In this document: positions 8,441 through 17,242 of the stretch, one piece after another
How the letters are laid out: each line of letters begins with the position of its first letter
Numbering within the stretch: position 1 is the stretch's first letter
Assembly: GCA_964354855.1 (NCBI GenBank)
Contig: CAYHBO010000005.1
Span: 1-61,128, forward strand
Reading direction: 5' to 3'
Origin: CAYHBO01 sp964354855
GTDB lineage: Bacteria > Babelota > Babeliae > Babelales > RVW-14
DNA: 61,128 bases
Made by a program: the position numbers and the translations under genes
The notes under the pieces: generated by a model
Seen by the model: the letters and a program-made list of their open reading frames with translations, nothing else
What the model was told of the DNA's origin: nothing
The model's database searches: none

Positions 8441-9433
8441 TTATAAAATCCATTCTAACGCGAGGAGTAGCCATGCTACTCCTAAAAACCAGTGATATTG
8501 TTCTTCGTATAAAGAAACTTTTTTATCTTTAAACCGTTCTTTTTCAAAGCCTTTTACAAGGTTTGCTAGTTGGTTAATGTCATTATCGTCATAGGAAGCA
8601 GATAAGTACGTGCCGTTTAACTGCTTACAGGTTTCTTGTAACAAAGGTTCATTAAGTTTAGTGAGTATAATTTCTCCCGAGCTTTCGGTTTCATGTCCTA
8701 TACGTTTTCCTTCAAGGTCAAACTTAGGGACAGGAGCTCCTTCTTTGCTGCCAACGCCAAGAATAAATAAGGTCATGCCAAGTTCTTCAGCTTTTTTCCT
8801 TACGCTCGATAGGGTTGTTGAAAAGTCTTCACCATCGGTAATCAGGAGGGAGAGTTTATTTTTCCGTTCTTCGCTTGCTTCAAAGATTTCAATACCCTTG
8901 TTGAGGGCTGCATCGATTGCTGTAGTTCCCGAGGGTATTGAATGGACATCAACTTGGTCAAGAAAAAGTAAGAATGCGGCACGGTCTGCGGTGAGAGGAC
9001 ATTGTAAAAATGCGGTTCCTGAGAAAAGGATAAGTCCAACACGATCAACGGGGAGCTGTTCTAGAAGATTTCGAATTTTTAATTTTGCAAAATCAAGTCT
9101 GGTTGGGCTGATGTCTTCAGCAAGCATGCTTCGTGAAACGTCGAGCATGATTAAAAGATCGCGGCCTTCTTGGATAACCGTCTCGTCATGTTTGCCCCAT
9201 TGCGGTTGAATCCATGCAATGAGAAGAAAAAAGAGACTTCCAAGAAGGAGTATCGTTTTAATAATTTGTTTGCGTGATGAAAAATAAGGGAATACGGAGG
9301 ATTGCGTTGCCTTGTGCGTGATAAGCGTTATAGACCGTAAGATCTTAAAGCAATTTCTTAAGGCGATTAAGCCGATTATAATAAAAATAGGGGCAAAAAT
9401 AATTCGATGTATTCCTGCGAAATGAATATCCAC
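8441..9433 (-). CDS. batB: BatB, membrane VWA-domain protein
   Basis: The best start is the GTG at 9433, with GAGAGGAA seven bases upstream; it overlaps the batA stop by one base (TAGTG), a translational coupling. A TTG at 9451 is also in frame. Membrane helices lie near residues 10-30 and 60-80. A von Willebrand A domain follows with the metal site DVSRSM (DxSxS), and then LLITDGEDFS. A C-terminal helix (WFLGVAWLLLALEWIL) closes the protein. VWA domains of this kind bind Mg2+ and partner proteins. BatA and BatB are paralogous inner-membrane proteins of the aerotolerance operon. Confidence 0.88.
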   Translation of the reverse strand: MDIHFAGIHRIIFAPIFIIIGLIALRNCFKILRSITLITHKATQSSVFPYFSSRKQIIKTILLLGSLFFLLIAWIQPQWGKHDETVIQEGRDLLIMLDVSRSMLAEDISPTRLDFAKLKIRNLLEQLPVDRVGLILFSGTAFLQCPLTADRAAFLLFLDQVDVHSIPSGTTAIDAALNKGIEIFEASEERKNKLSLLITDGEDFSTTLSSVRKKAEELGMTLFILGVGSKEGAPVPKFDLEGKRIGHETESSGEIILTKLNEPLLQETCKQLNGTYLSASYDDNDINQLANLVKGFEKERFKDKKVSLYEEQYHWFLGVAWLLLALEWIL

Positions 9434-10428
9434 TATAAAATTCCTCTCCAAATAAAGAGCCGCAGAAAAAATTCTAAACCGATAAATAAAAGTAACATCC
9501 AGATGAAGCTGAGAAATAATTCATAATAATTTCTGAAAATGTTTGTTTCGTAAGAAGTTGTTTCTAAGGTATCAATTTTATCATAGATAGCACGCATGTC
9601 TTTTGGGTTATGTGCCTGAAAAAATTGGCCGCCGGTTTGGTGCGCTATTTTTTCAAGAAGTCCTTTGTTGAATAAGGGAGCTTGAGTTTGTTGTATTCCA
9701 AATATTGGGTGCTTAAAGAACGCATGTTTATCATTGCCGATGGCGATGGTATAAACTTTAATGCCAAATTTTTTGGCAAGATCAATAGCGGTTTCTGGGT
9801 CTATTTTTTCTTGAGGAGTTGGTTCTCCATCGGTGAGTAAAATAACGATCTTACTTTTTGCCTTAGATGTTTTTAAACGATTTACGGCTGTGGCTAATCC
9901 AGTTCCAAGAGAAGTTCCGCTTGGATCAATAATGCCAAGTTGCATGGCGCCAACGATTTCTTTGAGGAAATTTTTATCTAAGGTGAGTGGGCAGTAAGAG
10001 AGCGTATCTTTAGCAAAAATGACTAACCCGATAGGGTCATTGATTCTTCGTTCAATAAAGCGGATAGCCTCTTCTTTTGCTACTTGAAAACGTGTTCTGC
10101 GATCATTGAGATCATCAATGAGCTGCATACTTCCAGAAACGTCAAGCGTAACGACAATATCTACCCCATCGACATTAACTACCGATTTTTCATCGACCAT
10201 TTGTGGCCGAGCTATAAGCAATGCTAACCCTGCAAGGCTGATGAGCCTGAGCATAAAAAAAAGTTGCTTATGGTAGGAACTTTTAAGTTGCCCCTGTTGC
10301 TTGAGAATTTCAGTGAGCGGGTAACGATAGCAGGGGGTCTTGTACCATCTTAAACGATAGATGACAATCCCTAAAAGCAGTGGGAGTAAACAATATAAAA
10401 TCTCTACATAGGCAAATCGGAAAAACAT
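9433..10428 (-). CDS. batA: BatA, membrane VWA-domain protein
   Basis: The ATG at 10428 (MFFRFAYVEILYCLLPLLLG) is favoured over upstream in-frame starts: it has AAGGAA just before it and begins with the usual membrane helix. Helices sit near residues 10-25 and 55-72 and at the C-terminus (ELFLSFIWMLLLFIGLEFFL). The VWA domain has the complete MIDAS DVSGSM, the threonine loop (DPSGTSLGTGL) and LLTDGEPTPQ. It is the first bat gene and begins 16 bases after plsC. In the classical arrangement moxR and a DUF58 gene come first, but neither is seen here. Confidence 0.88.
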   Translation of the reverse strand: MFFRFAYVEILYCLLPLLLGIVIYRLRWYKTPCYRYPLTEILKQQGQLKSSYHKQLFFMLRLISLAGLALLIARPQMVDEKSVVNVDGVDIVVTLDVSGSMQLIDDLNDRRTRFQVAKEEAIRFIERRINDPIGLVIFAKDTLSYCPLTLDKNFLKEIVGAMQLGIIDPSGTSLGTGLATAVNRLKTSKAKSKIVILLTDGEPTPQEKIDPETAIDLAKKFGIKVYTIAIGNDKHAFFKHPIFGIQQTQAPLFNKGLLEKIAHQTGGQFFQAHNPKDMRAIYDKIDTLETTSYETNIFRNYYELFLSFIWMLLLFIGLEFFLRLFIWRGIL

Positions 10429-10444
10429 ACTATTCCTTGTCCGT

Positions 10445-11206
10445 TTATTCTTCTGACGATGCTTGAAGCCTTTTAACCTCGTTTGACATCCATTCATGAG
10501 CTTGTGCTATAAATGCTTCACGTGATTTTGATGGGTCAAAAAAGATTGGCTTCCCTATACTTATTTTAACCATAGATGCTGAAGAATCAATGAGAATACG
10601 TTGCTTGGGAAAAATTTTATGTAAGCCATATATGGCTATGGGAATTATTGGTCGATTTAGTTTCTCGGCGAGTACGGCAAACCCGCTAAAAAAAGCGTGT
10701 ACTTTCCCATCGTTATGCCGTGTGCCTTCGGGAAAGAGTACAAGGTGTCGGGCTTGATGGTTGGTAAGTTGATAGGCTTGTTTAATAACTGAAAGCATTT
10801 GAGTAGGAGAATTTCTTTTTACCAGGATACTCATGCGTTTAAGTAAGAAGCCAAACAAAGGGACTTTTGAATAATCGTTACTGATCCAGATGTGAGGTTG
10901 GCTTTTTAGATGCATGACGACCAGCGGAATATCGAGTAGTGAGCTATGATTGATGACAATAATTGCCGGTTGTTCGGTTACAAGTGGAATATTTTCAAGC
11001 CCTTCAATGGAGGCAAGCGATGTAAAGGATGATTTGAAAAACCAGCGGCACCATAAGGTATTAACCCAAAAGAAAAATCTATTGTCATAACGCTTGTGTC
11101 CGGGGAGAAGGACTACTGGAAGCAGAATAAAAGAAAACATAAGAGATATGGCAAGCCATGCGCTATAACTGATACTGGTTTTGGCTATTTGGATGCAACG
11201 ACGCAT
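10445..11206 (-). CDS. plsC: 1-acyl-sn-glycerol-3-phosphate acyltransferase (PlsC family)
   Basis: The protein transfers an acyl group to lysophosphatidate, making phosphatidate for membrane lipid synthesis, at the inner membrane. It has an N-terminal membrane helix (YSAWLAISLMFSFILLPVVL) and the two family signatures: NHSSLLD (the HX4D catalytic motif, near residue 85) and FPEGTRHNDG. The start chosen, ATG at 11206, lies 4 bases past the upstream stop; an in-frame start at 11245 would overlap that gene. Its 253 residues match the family. It sits directly in front of batA, so phospholipid synthesis and the bat operon may be transcribed together. Confidence 0.88.
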   Translation of the reverse strand: MRRCIQIAKTSISYSAWLAISLMFSFILLPVVLLPGHKRYDNRFFFWVNTLWCRWFFKSSFTSLASIEGLENIPLVTEQPAIIVINHSSLLDIPLVVMHLKSQPHIWISNDYSKVPLFGFLLKRMSILVKRNSPTQMLSVIKQAYQLTNHQARHLVLFPEGTRHNDGKVHAFFSGFAVLAEKLNRPIIPIAIYGLHKIFPKQRILIDSSASMVKISIGKPIFFDPSKSREAFIAQAHEWMSNEVKRLQASSEE

Positions 11207-11210
11207 GATG

Positions 11211-12059
11211 TTACTCAAAAAAACTGTTGGTATAGGATTTTCCACGCTTCTGTTTGAAGAAGCTGTACAGAATGCTGATCATAAAAAATTCAACTAAAAC
11301 ACTTAGATATTTTATTGCTACGGTAATGATGATTGATAACCATTCTGGGAGCGTTTTTAAGAATGCAAACACAGCATCAATAAGAGGTTGGTTCTCGTTG
11401 ATTTTGGTAATGCGTGATAACAAATATTCCAGCCCCCACGAACTGCCAATCGCAAAAAATATGATAACAGCAAAGAACGGTGCGTTGTAGATCAATAAGT
11501 TAGTGCCACGTTCGAGCGAGATGAAAATATCTCTGAATGATCCTGGTGCATCTAACCAATAAAAAGTAGTTAAGGTTCCTAAGAAGTGAAAGGGAATGAA
11601 TAACCAGATGGATGTTTTCGGAAGTGTTGTGATGCCAAGGTTTACAACAAGCATTACCACCAATAAAAACAAGATGAAAAACATAAGACGCATATGGATC
11701 AAACGAATAAAGAACGCTTTAAAATAATTGACGTTACTGAGTTGATCTGAGCGAGAACGAACGAATAGGGTGAATGCTGCGCTTAGCAGCAGTAAGCTAA
11801 TGGATATAAACAGTCCAAGAATTATGGCGAGAGGACTTTTATCGCTTATCAGATCGATTTTAAAGGTTTCTAAAAGATACTGTTTAGGGATCAGATTAAG
11901 CGCTAGGTTGATCAGTAAAACCCACCAAAAAAGAGCGAGTGTCTGGTAGATGCCATAGATAAATCGTTGGCATGTAGCAAACATAAGAGCATATAATGCT
12001 CTTGGTTTGAAAATGGACAGTGAAGAAAACCAGTAGCGGAAAATAGTTAAAAATTGCAT
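11211..12059 (-). CDS. Integral membrane protein, paralogue of the upstream gene
   Basis: The 282-residue protein has about six hydrophobic helices and no recognised domain. Its N-terminus (FSSLSIFKPRALYALMFATC) aligns with that of the neighbour at 12175-12936 (WGSSLTILNPRNLVSLCHAA), and both continue with a hydrophobic FWWVLLINLALNLI-like helix, so they are tandem paralogues. Both also have a YWLD motif after the central helix. The gene directly precedes plsC. The function is unknown; position suggests an envelope role. Confidence 0.7.
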   Translation of the reverse strand: MQFLTIFRYWFSSLSIFKPRALYALMFATCQRFIYGIYQTLALFWWVLLINLALNLIPKQYLLETFKIDLISDKSPLAIILGLFISISLLLLSAAFTLFVRSRSDQLSNVNYFKAFFIRLIHMRLMFFILFLLVVMLVVNLGITTLPKTSIWLFIPFHFLGTLTTFYWLDAPGSFRDIFISLERGTNLLIYNAPFFAVIIFFAIGSSWGLEYLLSRITKINENQPLIDAVFAFLKTLPEWLSIIITVAIKYLSVLVEFFMISILYSFFKQKRGKSYTNSFFE

Positions 12060-12087
12060 ATGAGTAACTCGAAAAAATAAGACATGT

Positions 12088-12140
12088 TAATTGTTTATTA
12101 CGTTATTATGAGGGTTTTACATTAGCGTAATAAACAATTA
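12088..12140. repeat. Perfect 15-bp inverted repeat between the two membrane-protein genes
   Basis: TAATTGTTTATTACG (12088-12102) is repeated inverted at 12126-12140 with a 23-base spacer. It lies after the stop of the gene at 12175 and before the start of the gene at 12059, both on the minus strand. No U-run follows immediately on the minus strand, so it may be an attenuator, a processing site or a protein-binding site instead of a simple terminator. Confidence 0.6.
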
Positions 12141-12174
12141 TTGCCAAGAGTTTCTGCTGGGTTGGTTTATTTTA

Positions 12175-12936
12175 TCAGTTAATTGTTTCTTTTTTTTGAT
12201 AGTAATATGCATAGGCTATACTTATTCCAAGTAAACTAAAAAGCCATTTGAAGTATATCAGCAACAGGTTAATGATAGGTTCCATCAGTGTATAAGATTT
12301 CATGTATGATTCCAGATTACTTATCAGTGTTCCTATAAACATCGCTCCAACAAAATACATGGCAAAAAATATAACGAAAAGGGGAAGTGAATACAGAATA
12401 AGTTTGCCGCTGTATTTAAGCGGCACTAAAAGTTCTTCTGAAGGAAAGACGTCAGAGTCTAGCCAGTAGAATAAGGCAACCAAAAATATTATGCCGAAGA
12501 GAGGGGTATAATAATAGGCAAGGGTACATCTTGCGTAGTAATCGATAAATAGTAGAGGAGAAAGAATTACTAACAATATTACCGTAGTACAAACGGAATA
12601 TGACAAGTAAGATATGAAGTTTTTGACCGTAGCGATATCACCTGAGTTCGGTCTCATTAAAAAAATAAATGCAATGGTAATGAAACCTTGAATTATTTCA
12701 TTTATCACTGGAAGTAAGTCTCCAAAAAGATAATAATGCTTGATAAATTCAGGGGTAATGTATTTCACGATGACAATGTTTAGGATCATATTGATCGTTA
12801 ACAGTATCCAAAAAGAGGTAACTATTCTTTTGCATCCATGCGTAAAAATCTGCCAAGCAGCATGACATAAGGAAACAAGATTTCTTGGGTTAAGTATCGT
12901 TAATGATGAACCCCAAGCATTCAGAATAGAAAACAT
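12175..12936 (-). CDS. Integral membrane protein, paralogue of the downstream gene
   Basis: The start at 12936 (MFSILNAWGSSLTILNPRNL) is preceded by a perfect AAGGAG at 12943-12948, so the upstream in-frame ATG at 12954 is unlikely. It has about six membrane helices over 253 residues. It resembles the next gene at the N-terminus and in a YWLD motif, indicating a tandem duplication. No known family is recognised. It is probably the first gene of the run leading through plsC to the bat genes, although an inverted repeat separates it from the second copy. Confidence 0.7.
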   Translation of the reverse strand: MFSILNAWGSSLTILNPRNLVSLCHAAWQIFTHGCKRIVTSFWILLTINMILNIVIVKYITPEFIKHYYLFGDLLPVINEIIQGFITIAFIFLMRPNSGDIATVKNFISYLSYSVCTTVILLVILSPLLFIDYYARCTLAYYYTPLFGIIFLVALFYWLDSDVFPSEELLVPLKYSGKLILYSLPLFVIFFAMYFVGAMFIGTLISNLESYMKSYTLMEPIINLLLIYFKWLFSLLGISIAYAYYYQKKETIN

Positions 12937-12956
12937 GCGAAACTCCTTGAACATGG

Positions 12957-14552
12957 TTAAGTAATGCTATTATTTTTTTCTGCAATCGTCCCGGGTGCTT
13001 TTTGATTTATTTTAAACGTAATCGCATCGATTATTGCTTGCTTAGTTGTTTCTTGAGATATGTTGTACGTAGCAAGTCCTGATAGTTGCTTAACCTGGTC
13101 TGGCGTGTAAACAAAATTAATAGTTGAGGTAAAAGAGCCTGGAGCTAGCGGACTTGGATTCCAATTGTTTTGATAGGTAGGATTTTTTATCAAAGGTAAG
13201 TAAATAACAACGGGGCAGGTTTGATTGTTTTGATCCATGTGTACTGAGCAAATTTGATTAGTTTTAGAGTAGTCGATTGGTGGGAATATGCCGTTATGCG
13301 CTTTAGCATAGGTTTCTGTATCTTTTAAATCTTGCCCATCTTCAGGTTTTTGACTGTTCCCGAAAATAATTATGATATCAATCGGTCGATTTGAATTTAA
13401 AAAAGAGGGTGTTGGAATATTAACTAACAAGCCAGCGTCGGCTAAAGAGAGTGTATCTTCAGTGCCGAGCGGGTTAGTGGTTCCATAGTTCCAGTTGCAT
13501 ACTTTGGTAGGTTGAACGGGACGAATTTGTTGAAAGAACATTCCCAGTGGTGATTGAAGTAATAAATTTACAAAATCTTGTCCTTCGGAGGGGAGGTGTT
13601 GTTTGAAGCTGCCTAACATTTCGGAGAGATTGGCTGTTTGTCCTGATCCCCAAATGCCTAAGCCATAGCTTAATGGTTGTGGTGGTGGGGTGTCGGTTGA
13701 TGTTCCCTCATTGAATTTTCTACCGAATGCCCAGGTTGGGATAGAACTTTTAAGGAAATCAGGGCTTCCCACTTCATAGGGAGTGAACTCTACCCATTGA
13801 TAGTTGTTCTGTTGCACGATCACTGAAGTGTATACTGGCAAGGGGAGTTTTCCGTCATGAACGAGAGTAGAGCAGGTATCAATATAAAAATCATGAGGAT
13901 TATTCTTGCCACTAAGGCTGCATAGTATTTTTTGAGCGATGAGTGAACCGTAAGTATCAATTGAGTCTACTGTTTGGTTAAAAGATTTTTTACGCAGGAG
14001 CATTTCATCAAGATAATTTTTGTTGATGTTGTTATCGAGTGGGGTCTGTAAACGATCATAAAGCTGCGTGAGGTATTGCTGAGCGGTAAGCCCTGATTGC
14101 ATGAAGCCTGCAATGGTCCAGGTAGAGCCTGAAACACCGGCGAGGTAGGTAGTAATGCCAAGCAGCCCCCAATTTTCAGCGCCAGCGGCTGACCCTGCGA
14201 ATGCGATCATAGAACGAAACCCTCCTCCACTGCCGCAGATGGCTATGCGTGGGATGGCGTTATCAGGGATTGCTACGTTTTCTAAAAGCTTTGAAAGATT
14301 TGCTTGTACTACTTTAAGGCGCTTGTTTAAAAACTCTTGTTCTTGTGGTGATATTCCACCATCAACTCTTACCGTTGCTTTATCTTTGATGTGTGGGTAG
14401 CTATTTTTTGTTTTCTTTTTTTTGGACATTTTTTTCGTAGGTGTTTTTGTTATGGGAGGTTGGGGGAGTGTTAATGTGAGAGTAGAGTGTGCGTAGAAGG
14501 GGGTTGCTAGGTGTAGAATGAGTAAGATTGTGAGTGTTTTTTTATAAAGCAT
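12957..14552 (-). CDS. Exported cPLA2-like lysophospholipase/phospholipase
   Basis: The start at 14552 is chosen because AGGAG lies 7 bases before it; it gives a signal peptide (MLYKKTLTILLILHLATPFYA). After a Lys/Thr-rich linker comes a catalytic domain with SGGGFRSM (near residue 110) and GVSGSTW (Ser near 141). This pairing is characteristic of group IV cytosolic phospholipase A2 and fungal lysophospholipase B (PLA2_B), with Arg in the oxyanion region and Ser as nucleophile. LSLADAGLLVNIP near residue 370 fits the catalytic Asp of the dyad. The expected activity is release of fatty acid from phospholipids. The signal peptide suggests action on outer or host membranes. It is about 530 residues, as expected for the domain, and no C2 domain is seen. 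Confidence 0.8.
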   Translation of the reverse strand: MLYKKTLTILLILHLATPFYAHSTLTLTLPQPPITKTPTKKMSKKKKTKNSYPHIKDKATVRVDGGISPQEQEFLNKRLKVVQANLSKLLENVAIPDNAIPRIAICGSGGGFRSMIAFAGSAAGAENWGLLGITTYLAGVSGSTWTIAGFMQSGLTAQQYLTQLYDRLQTPLDNNINKNYLDEMLLRKKSFNQTVDSIDTYGSLIAQKILCSLSGKNNPHDFYIDTCSTLVHDGKLPLPVYTSVIVQQNNYQWVEFTPYEVGSPDFLKSSIPTWAFGRKFNEGTSTDTPPPQPLSYGLGIWGSGQTANLSEMLGSFKQHLPSEGQDFVNLLLQSPLGMFFQQIRPVQPTKVCNWNYGTTNPLGTEDTLSLADAGLLVNIPTPSFLNSNRPIDIIIIFGNSQKPEDGQDLKDTETYAKAHNGIFPPIDYSKTNQICSVHMDQNNQTCPVVIYLPLIKNPTYQNNWNPSPLAPGSFTSTINFVYTPDQVKQLSGLATYNISQETTKQAIIDAITFKINQKAPGTIAEKNNSIT

Positions 14553-14563
14553 GGGGAGCTCCT

Positions 14564-14593
14564 GTGACAATTAGTTTTTACTCATGGTATGAT
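14564..14593 (+). promoter_or_regulatory. Predicted sigma70-type promoter for the alkD gene
   Basis: GTGACA (14564-14569) and TATGAT (14588-14593) are each 5/6 matches to consensus, with an 18-base spacer. The start codon is about 50 bases downstream. This is the gap between divergent genes, so a promoter is expected here. Confidence 0.5.
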
Positions 14594-14642
14594 GCATGTA
14601 GTTAAAAATTCAACAGTTTTTTTAATTTTTGGAATTTAATCT

Positions 14643-15332
14643 ATGAACAATCTTGTGCACATTAAACAGCTTCTTGAGGAGTCTATCACATCATCTCCTG
14701 CGGTTTTTTTCAAAACGGGACCGGGGGACTATGCTGAGCATGATAAATTTATGGGGGTTACGGTTCCTGCGCTCAGAAGTATTGCAAAAAAATTTAAAGA
14801 TCTTTCACTTCCAGAAATCCAGCATTTTCTTGAATCAGCTATTAACGAGTATCGGCAACTGGCATTGTTTATTCTGGTTGACCAATACAATTGTGGGGAT
14901 GCTTTTACCAAAGAGAAACTGTACCAATTTTATCTTAAAAATATTAAGTATGTGAACAACTGGAACTTGGTAGATCTATCGGCTCATCTGATTATCGGTG
15001 TGCACTTGTTAGAGCAAGATAAAGCTATTTTGCTATCGCTATCAACTTCCCCAGTTTTATGGGAACGTCGGGTTGCCATCGTGTCTACCTGGTGGTTTAT
15101 TAGAAAAAATCAATTTGACTGGACGGTAAAAATCGCAACGATGCTCTTGCATGATTCTCATGATTTAATTCATAAATCGGTTGGTTGGATGCTTCGTGAA
15201 ATGGGTAAGCGAGATGTTGAAGCTTTGAGAACTTTTTTAGCGCAACATGCAAGTAGTATGCCACGGACTATGCTACGCTATGCGATTGAGAAATTTTCAC
15301 CAGAAGAACGCGCTGCTTATTTGCGTAAGTAA
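14643..15332 (+). CDS. alkD: AlkD-family alkylpurine DNA glycosylase
   Basis: This is a 229-residue all-helical HEAT-like repeat protein of the DNA alkylation repair family. Trp107 and Asp111 (NNWNLVDLSAH), Arg143 (WERRVAIVSTWWF) and Trp182 (SVGWMLREMGKRD) occur at the spacing of the lesion-binding residues known in Bacillus cereus AlkD. The enzyme removes N3- and N7-alkylated purines, starting base excision repair. It is followed 24 bases later by an ArfB-like gene on the same strand, probably as an operon. Confidence 0.88.
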   Translation: MNNLVHIKQLLEESITSSPAVFFKTGPGDYAEHDKFMGVTVPALRSIAKKFKDLSLPEIQHFLESAINEYRQLALFILVDQYNCGDAFTKEKLYQFYLKNIKYVNNWNLVDLSAHLIIGVHLLEQDKAILLSLSTSPVLWERRVAIVSTWWFIRKNQFDWTVKIATMLLHDSHDLIHKSVGWMLREMGKRDVEALRTFLAQHASSMPRTMLRYAIEKFSPEERAAYLRK

Positions 15333-15356
15333 TATTTTTGTTAACCGAAAGTTGTT

Positions 15357-15788
15357 ATGAGTTACGATGTTTTTGTTAAACTCGGCGTAGTTATTCCTGA
15401 ATCTGAGCTTGAAATTTCTGCAAGTAAGTCTGGTGGGCCCGGTGGGCAGCATGTGAACAAAACCGAGTCGCGTATTACCGTTCGTTGGAATGTTAAAACA
15501 ACCTTGGTGCTTTCAGAAGAACAAAAAGAACGGGTACTACAAAATCTTCAGAGTCGGTTAACGGGGGATGGGGATCTTATCATCAATGAAGGTGGCTCTC
15601 GCAGTCAGCAACAGAATAGAGAGTCAGCACTTGCTCGTCTTGGGCAAGAAATTCGTAAGGCTTTACATGTCCCCAAAAAACGTAAGGCTACCCGAGTTTC
15701 TTTAGGCGTTAAGAAACAGCGAGTTGAAACTAAGCGGCGTCATGGAGAAACCAAAAAGATGCGAAGCGTCAAAGTTCGCGATGATTGA
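15357..15788 (+). CDS. arfB: ArfB-like peptidyl-tRNA hydrolase, rescues stalled ribosomes
   Basis: 143 residues with a release-factor catalytic domain. The GGQ motif (SGGPGGQHVNKTESRI, GGQ at 29-31) hydrolyses peptidyl-tRNA. There is no codon-recognition domain. The C-terminus from about residue 110 is a Lys/Arg-rich tail, as in ArfB (YaeJ), where the tail reads an empty mRNA channel. The small size and the basic tail separate it from RF1/RF2. It follows alkD closely; both fit a damage-survival role, though that link is inferred. Confidence 0.88.
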   Translation: MSYDVFVKLGVVIPESELEISASKSGGPGGQHVNKTESRITVRWNVKTTLVLSEEQKERVLQNLQSRLTGDGDLIINEGGSRSQQQNRESALARLGQEIRKALHVPKKRKATRVSLGVKKQRVETKRRHGETKKMRSVKVRDD

Positions 15789-15798
15789 TAACCCTCTT

Positions 15799-15884
15799 TC
15801 CTTGAATTTCAACCACCACTGACTTACACTAAGCCTGAATTTCAACCATCAAAGTACCAAATTATCCCTGAATTTTGACCATGG
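15799..15884 (+). repeat. Three direct repeats at exact 33-bp period before the AAA_14 gene
   Basis: A 16-base unit (consensus CYTGAATTTYRACCAY) begins at 15801, 15834 and 15867, each 33 bases apart, while the spacers between units differ. The last unit overlaps the ribosome-binding region of the gene at 15893. A 33-base step is about three helical turns, placing all units on one DNA face, as in operators for cooperative binding. The second AAA_14 gene in this window has a comparable array at the same period. Confidence 0.75.
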
Positions 15885-15892
15885 AGTGTTTC

Positions 15893-17242
15893 ATGAAGCG
15901 TTTTATCGATTATTTTCTTCTTAAATGGAAAACGAGTTCTTTGCGTAAACCGCTTTTGATTCGTGGGGCGCGTCAAGTTGGGAAGACTCATTCGGTACGT
16001 GAATTTGGAAAATCATTTACTTCGTTTGTAGAAGTAAATCTTGAGTTTCATCAAGAAGCGCGTGAAATTTTTGAAAAAAATCTTGATCCAAAAATTATCA
16101 TCACAAAAATTTTTGTTTTTAAAGGGCAAGAAATTATTCCTGGTGAAACATTGCTCTTTATCGATGAAATCCAAGTGGTTCCAAATGCAATTACAGCCTT
16201 ACGCTATTTTTATGAGATGATGCCAGAGCTTCATGTTATTGCTGCGGGTTCGTTGTTAGATTTTGCGATAAAATCTGTTGGTATGCCGGTTGGAAGAGTT
16301 TCTTCAGTTCATATGCATCCGCTATCATTTATTGAATTTTTAAGTGCCATGGGGTCTCGTGGTGTGATCCAAGAAATTTTATCGCATGATCTGAGTCATG
16401 AAATTGAGATTGGTTTTCATAATAAGTTTCTTGATTTGCTGAGCCAGTACTTAAGTATTGGAGGGATGCCAGAGGCTGTAGCATGCTGGCAGCAGGATCA
16501 AAATCTACGAACTTGTTCCGAAATTCCTTTGTCGTTAATCAGAACGTATAAACAAGATTTTGAAAAATATGCAGAAAAGCATCAGTTAAATTATCTTAAT
16601 ATTTTGTTTAATCATATTCCTCAACAACTTGGAGGAAAATTTAAGTACAGTGATGTTGAAGGTGAATATAGAAAGAGAGAGCTTGCGCCGTGCCTTGATT
16701 TGTTATTAACCGCTCATGTTGCGCATAAAATAATGAGAACGGGTGCTCAGGGGATTTCCTTGGGAGCTCAAGCTGACTTACAATCGTTTAAAATCATGCT
16801 CATTGATGTTGCACTTACACAATTTATTTTAGGGTTAAAAACAGGACATTGGATGCTTAATCCTCTAGAATCTTTTGTGAATAAAGGGGCATTGATTGAG
16901 GCGTTTATAGGACAAGAACTGATTGCTTATGAACATCCCATGAATGATACACAACTTTATTATTGGCAGCGTGAGACTCGTGGAGGAGAAGCGGAAGTTG
17001 ATTATGTCATTCAACGAGAAACGCAGATTATTCCTATTGAAGTTAAAAGTGGAGCAGGAACTGCTATGCGCAGTATGAAATCGTTTTTGGAAAGTCATCC
17101 AGCCTCAACATATGGGATTCGTTTTTCTACTAACAATTATTCAGTTCACGAGAACATTCATTCATATCCATTGTATGCTGTTGCTAAAATAATTGCTGAT
17201 GCTGATCAAGACGTTAAAGCTGCGCTTATGTCATTATCTTAA
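15893..17242 (+). CDS. AAA_14/DUF4143 ATPase
   Basis: The start at 15893 (MKRFIDYFLLKW) is chosen because GGAG lies 7 bases upstream and the paralogue at 34814-36160 begins with MKRLIDHHLLAW. Walker A is GARQVGKT (25-32) and Walker B LLFIDEIQ (near 86-93). The C-terminal DUF4143 part has AEVDYVIQ followed by IPIEVKSG, the D...ExK pattern of the PD-(D/E)XK nuclease fold. This two-domain family is widespread and often multicopy, but its biological role is not established. The convergent HAD gene overlaps its 3' end by 17 bases. Three 33-bp-phased repeats precede it, suggesting autoregulation. Confidence 0.85.
   Translation: MKRFIDYFLLKWKTSSLRKPLLIRGARQVGKTHSVREFGKSFTSFVEVNLEFHQEAREIFEKNLDPKIIITKIFVFKGQEIIPGETLLFIDEIQVVPNAITALRYFYEMMPELHVIAAGSLLDFAIKSVGMPVGRVSSVHMHPLSFIEFLSAMGSRGVIQEILSHDLSHEIEIGFHNKFLDLLSQYLSIGGMPEAVACWQQDQNLRTCSEIPLSLIRTYKQDFEKYAEKHQLNYLNILFNHIPQQLGGKFKYSDVEGEYRKRELAPCLDLLLTAHVAHKIMRTGAQGISLGAQADLQSFKIMLIDVALTQFILGLKTGHWMLNPLESFVNKGALIEAFIGQELIAYEHPMNDTQLYYWQRETRGGEAEVDYVIQRETQIIPIEVKSGAGTAMRSMKSFLESHPASTYGIRFSTNNYSVHENIHSYPLYAVAKIIADADQDVKAALMSLS

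Noticed and set aside
8610..9209. A 199-residue open frame on the plus strand
   Set aside because: It is antisense to batB, which has clear VWA motifs and operon position. The frame reads as low-complexity shadow translation.
15799..15884. CRISPR-like array at the 33-bp repeats
   Set aside because: Only three degenerate 16-base units exist, the spacers are just 17 bases long, and no cas genes are present. The array lies at a gene start, like an operator.
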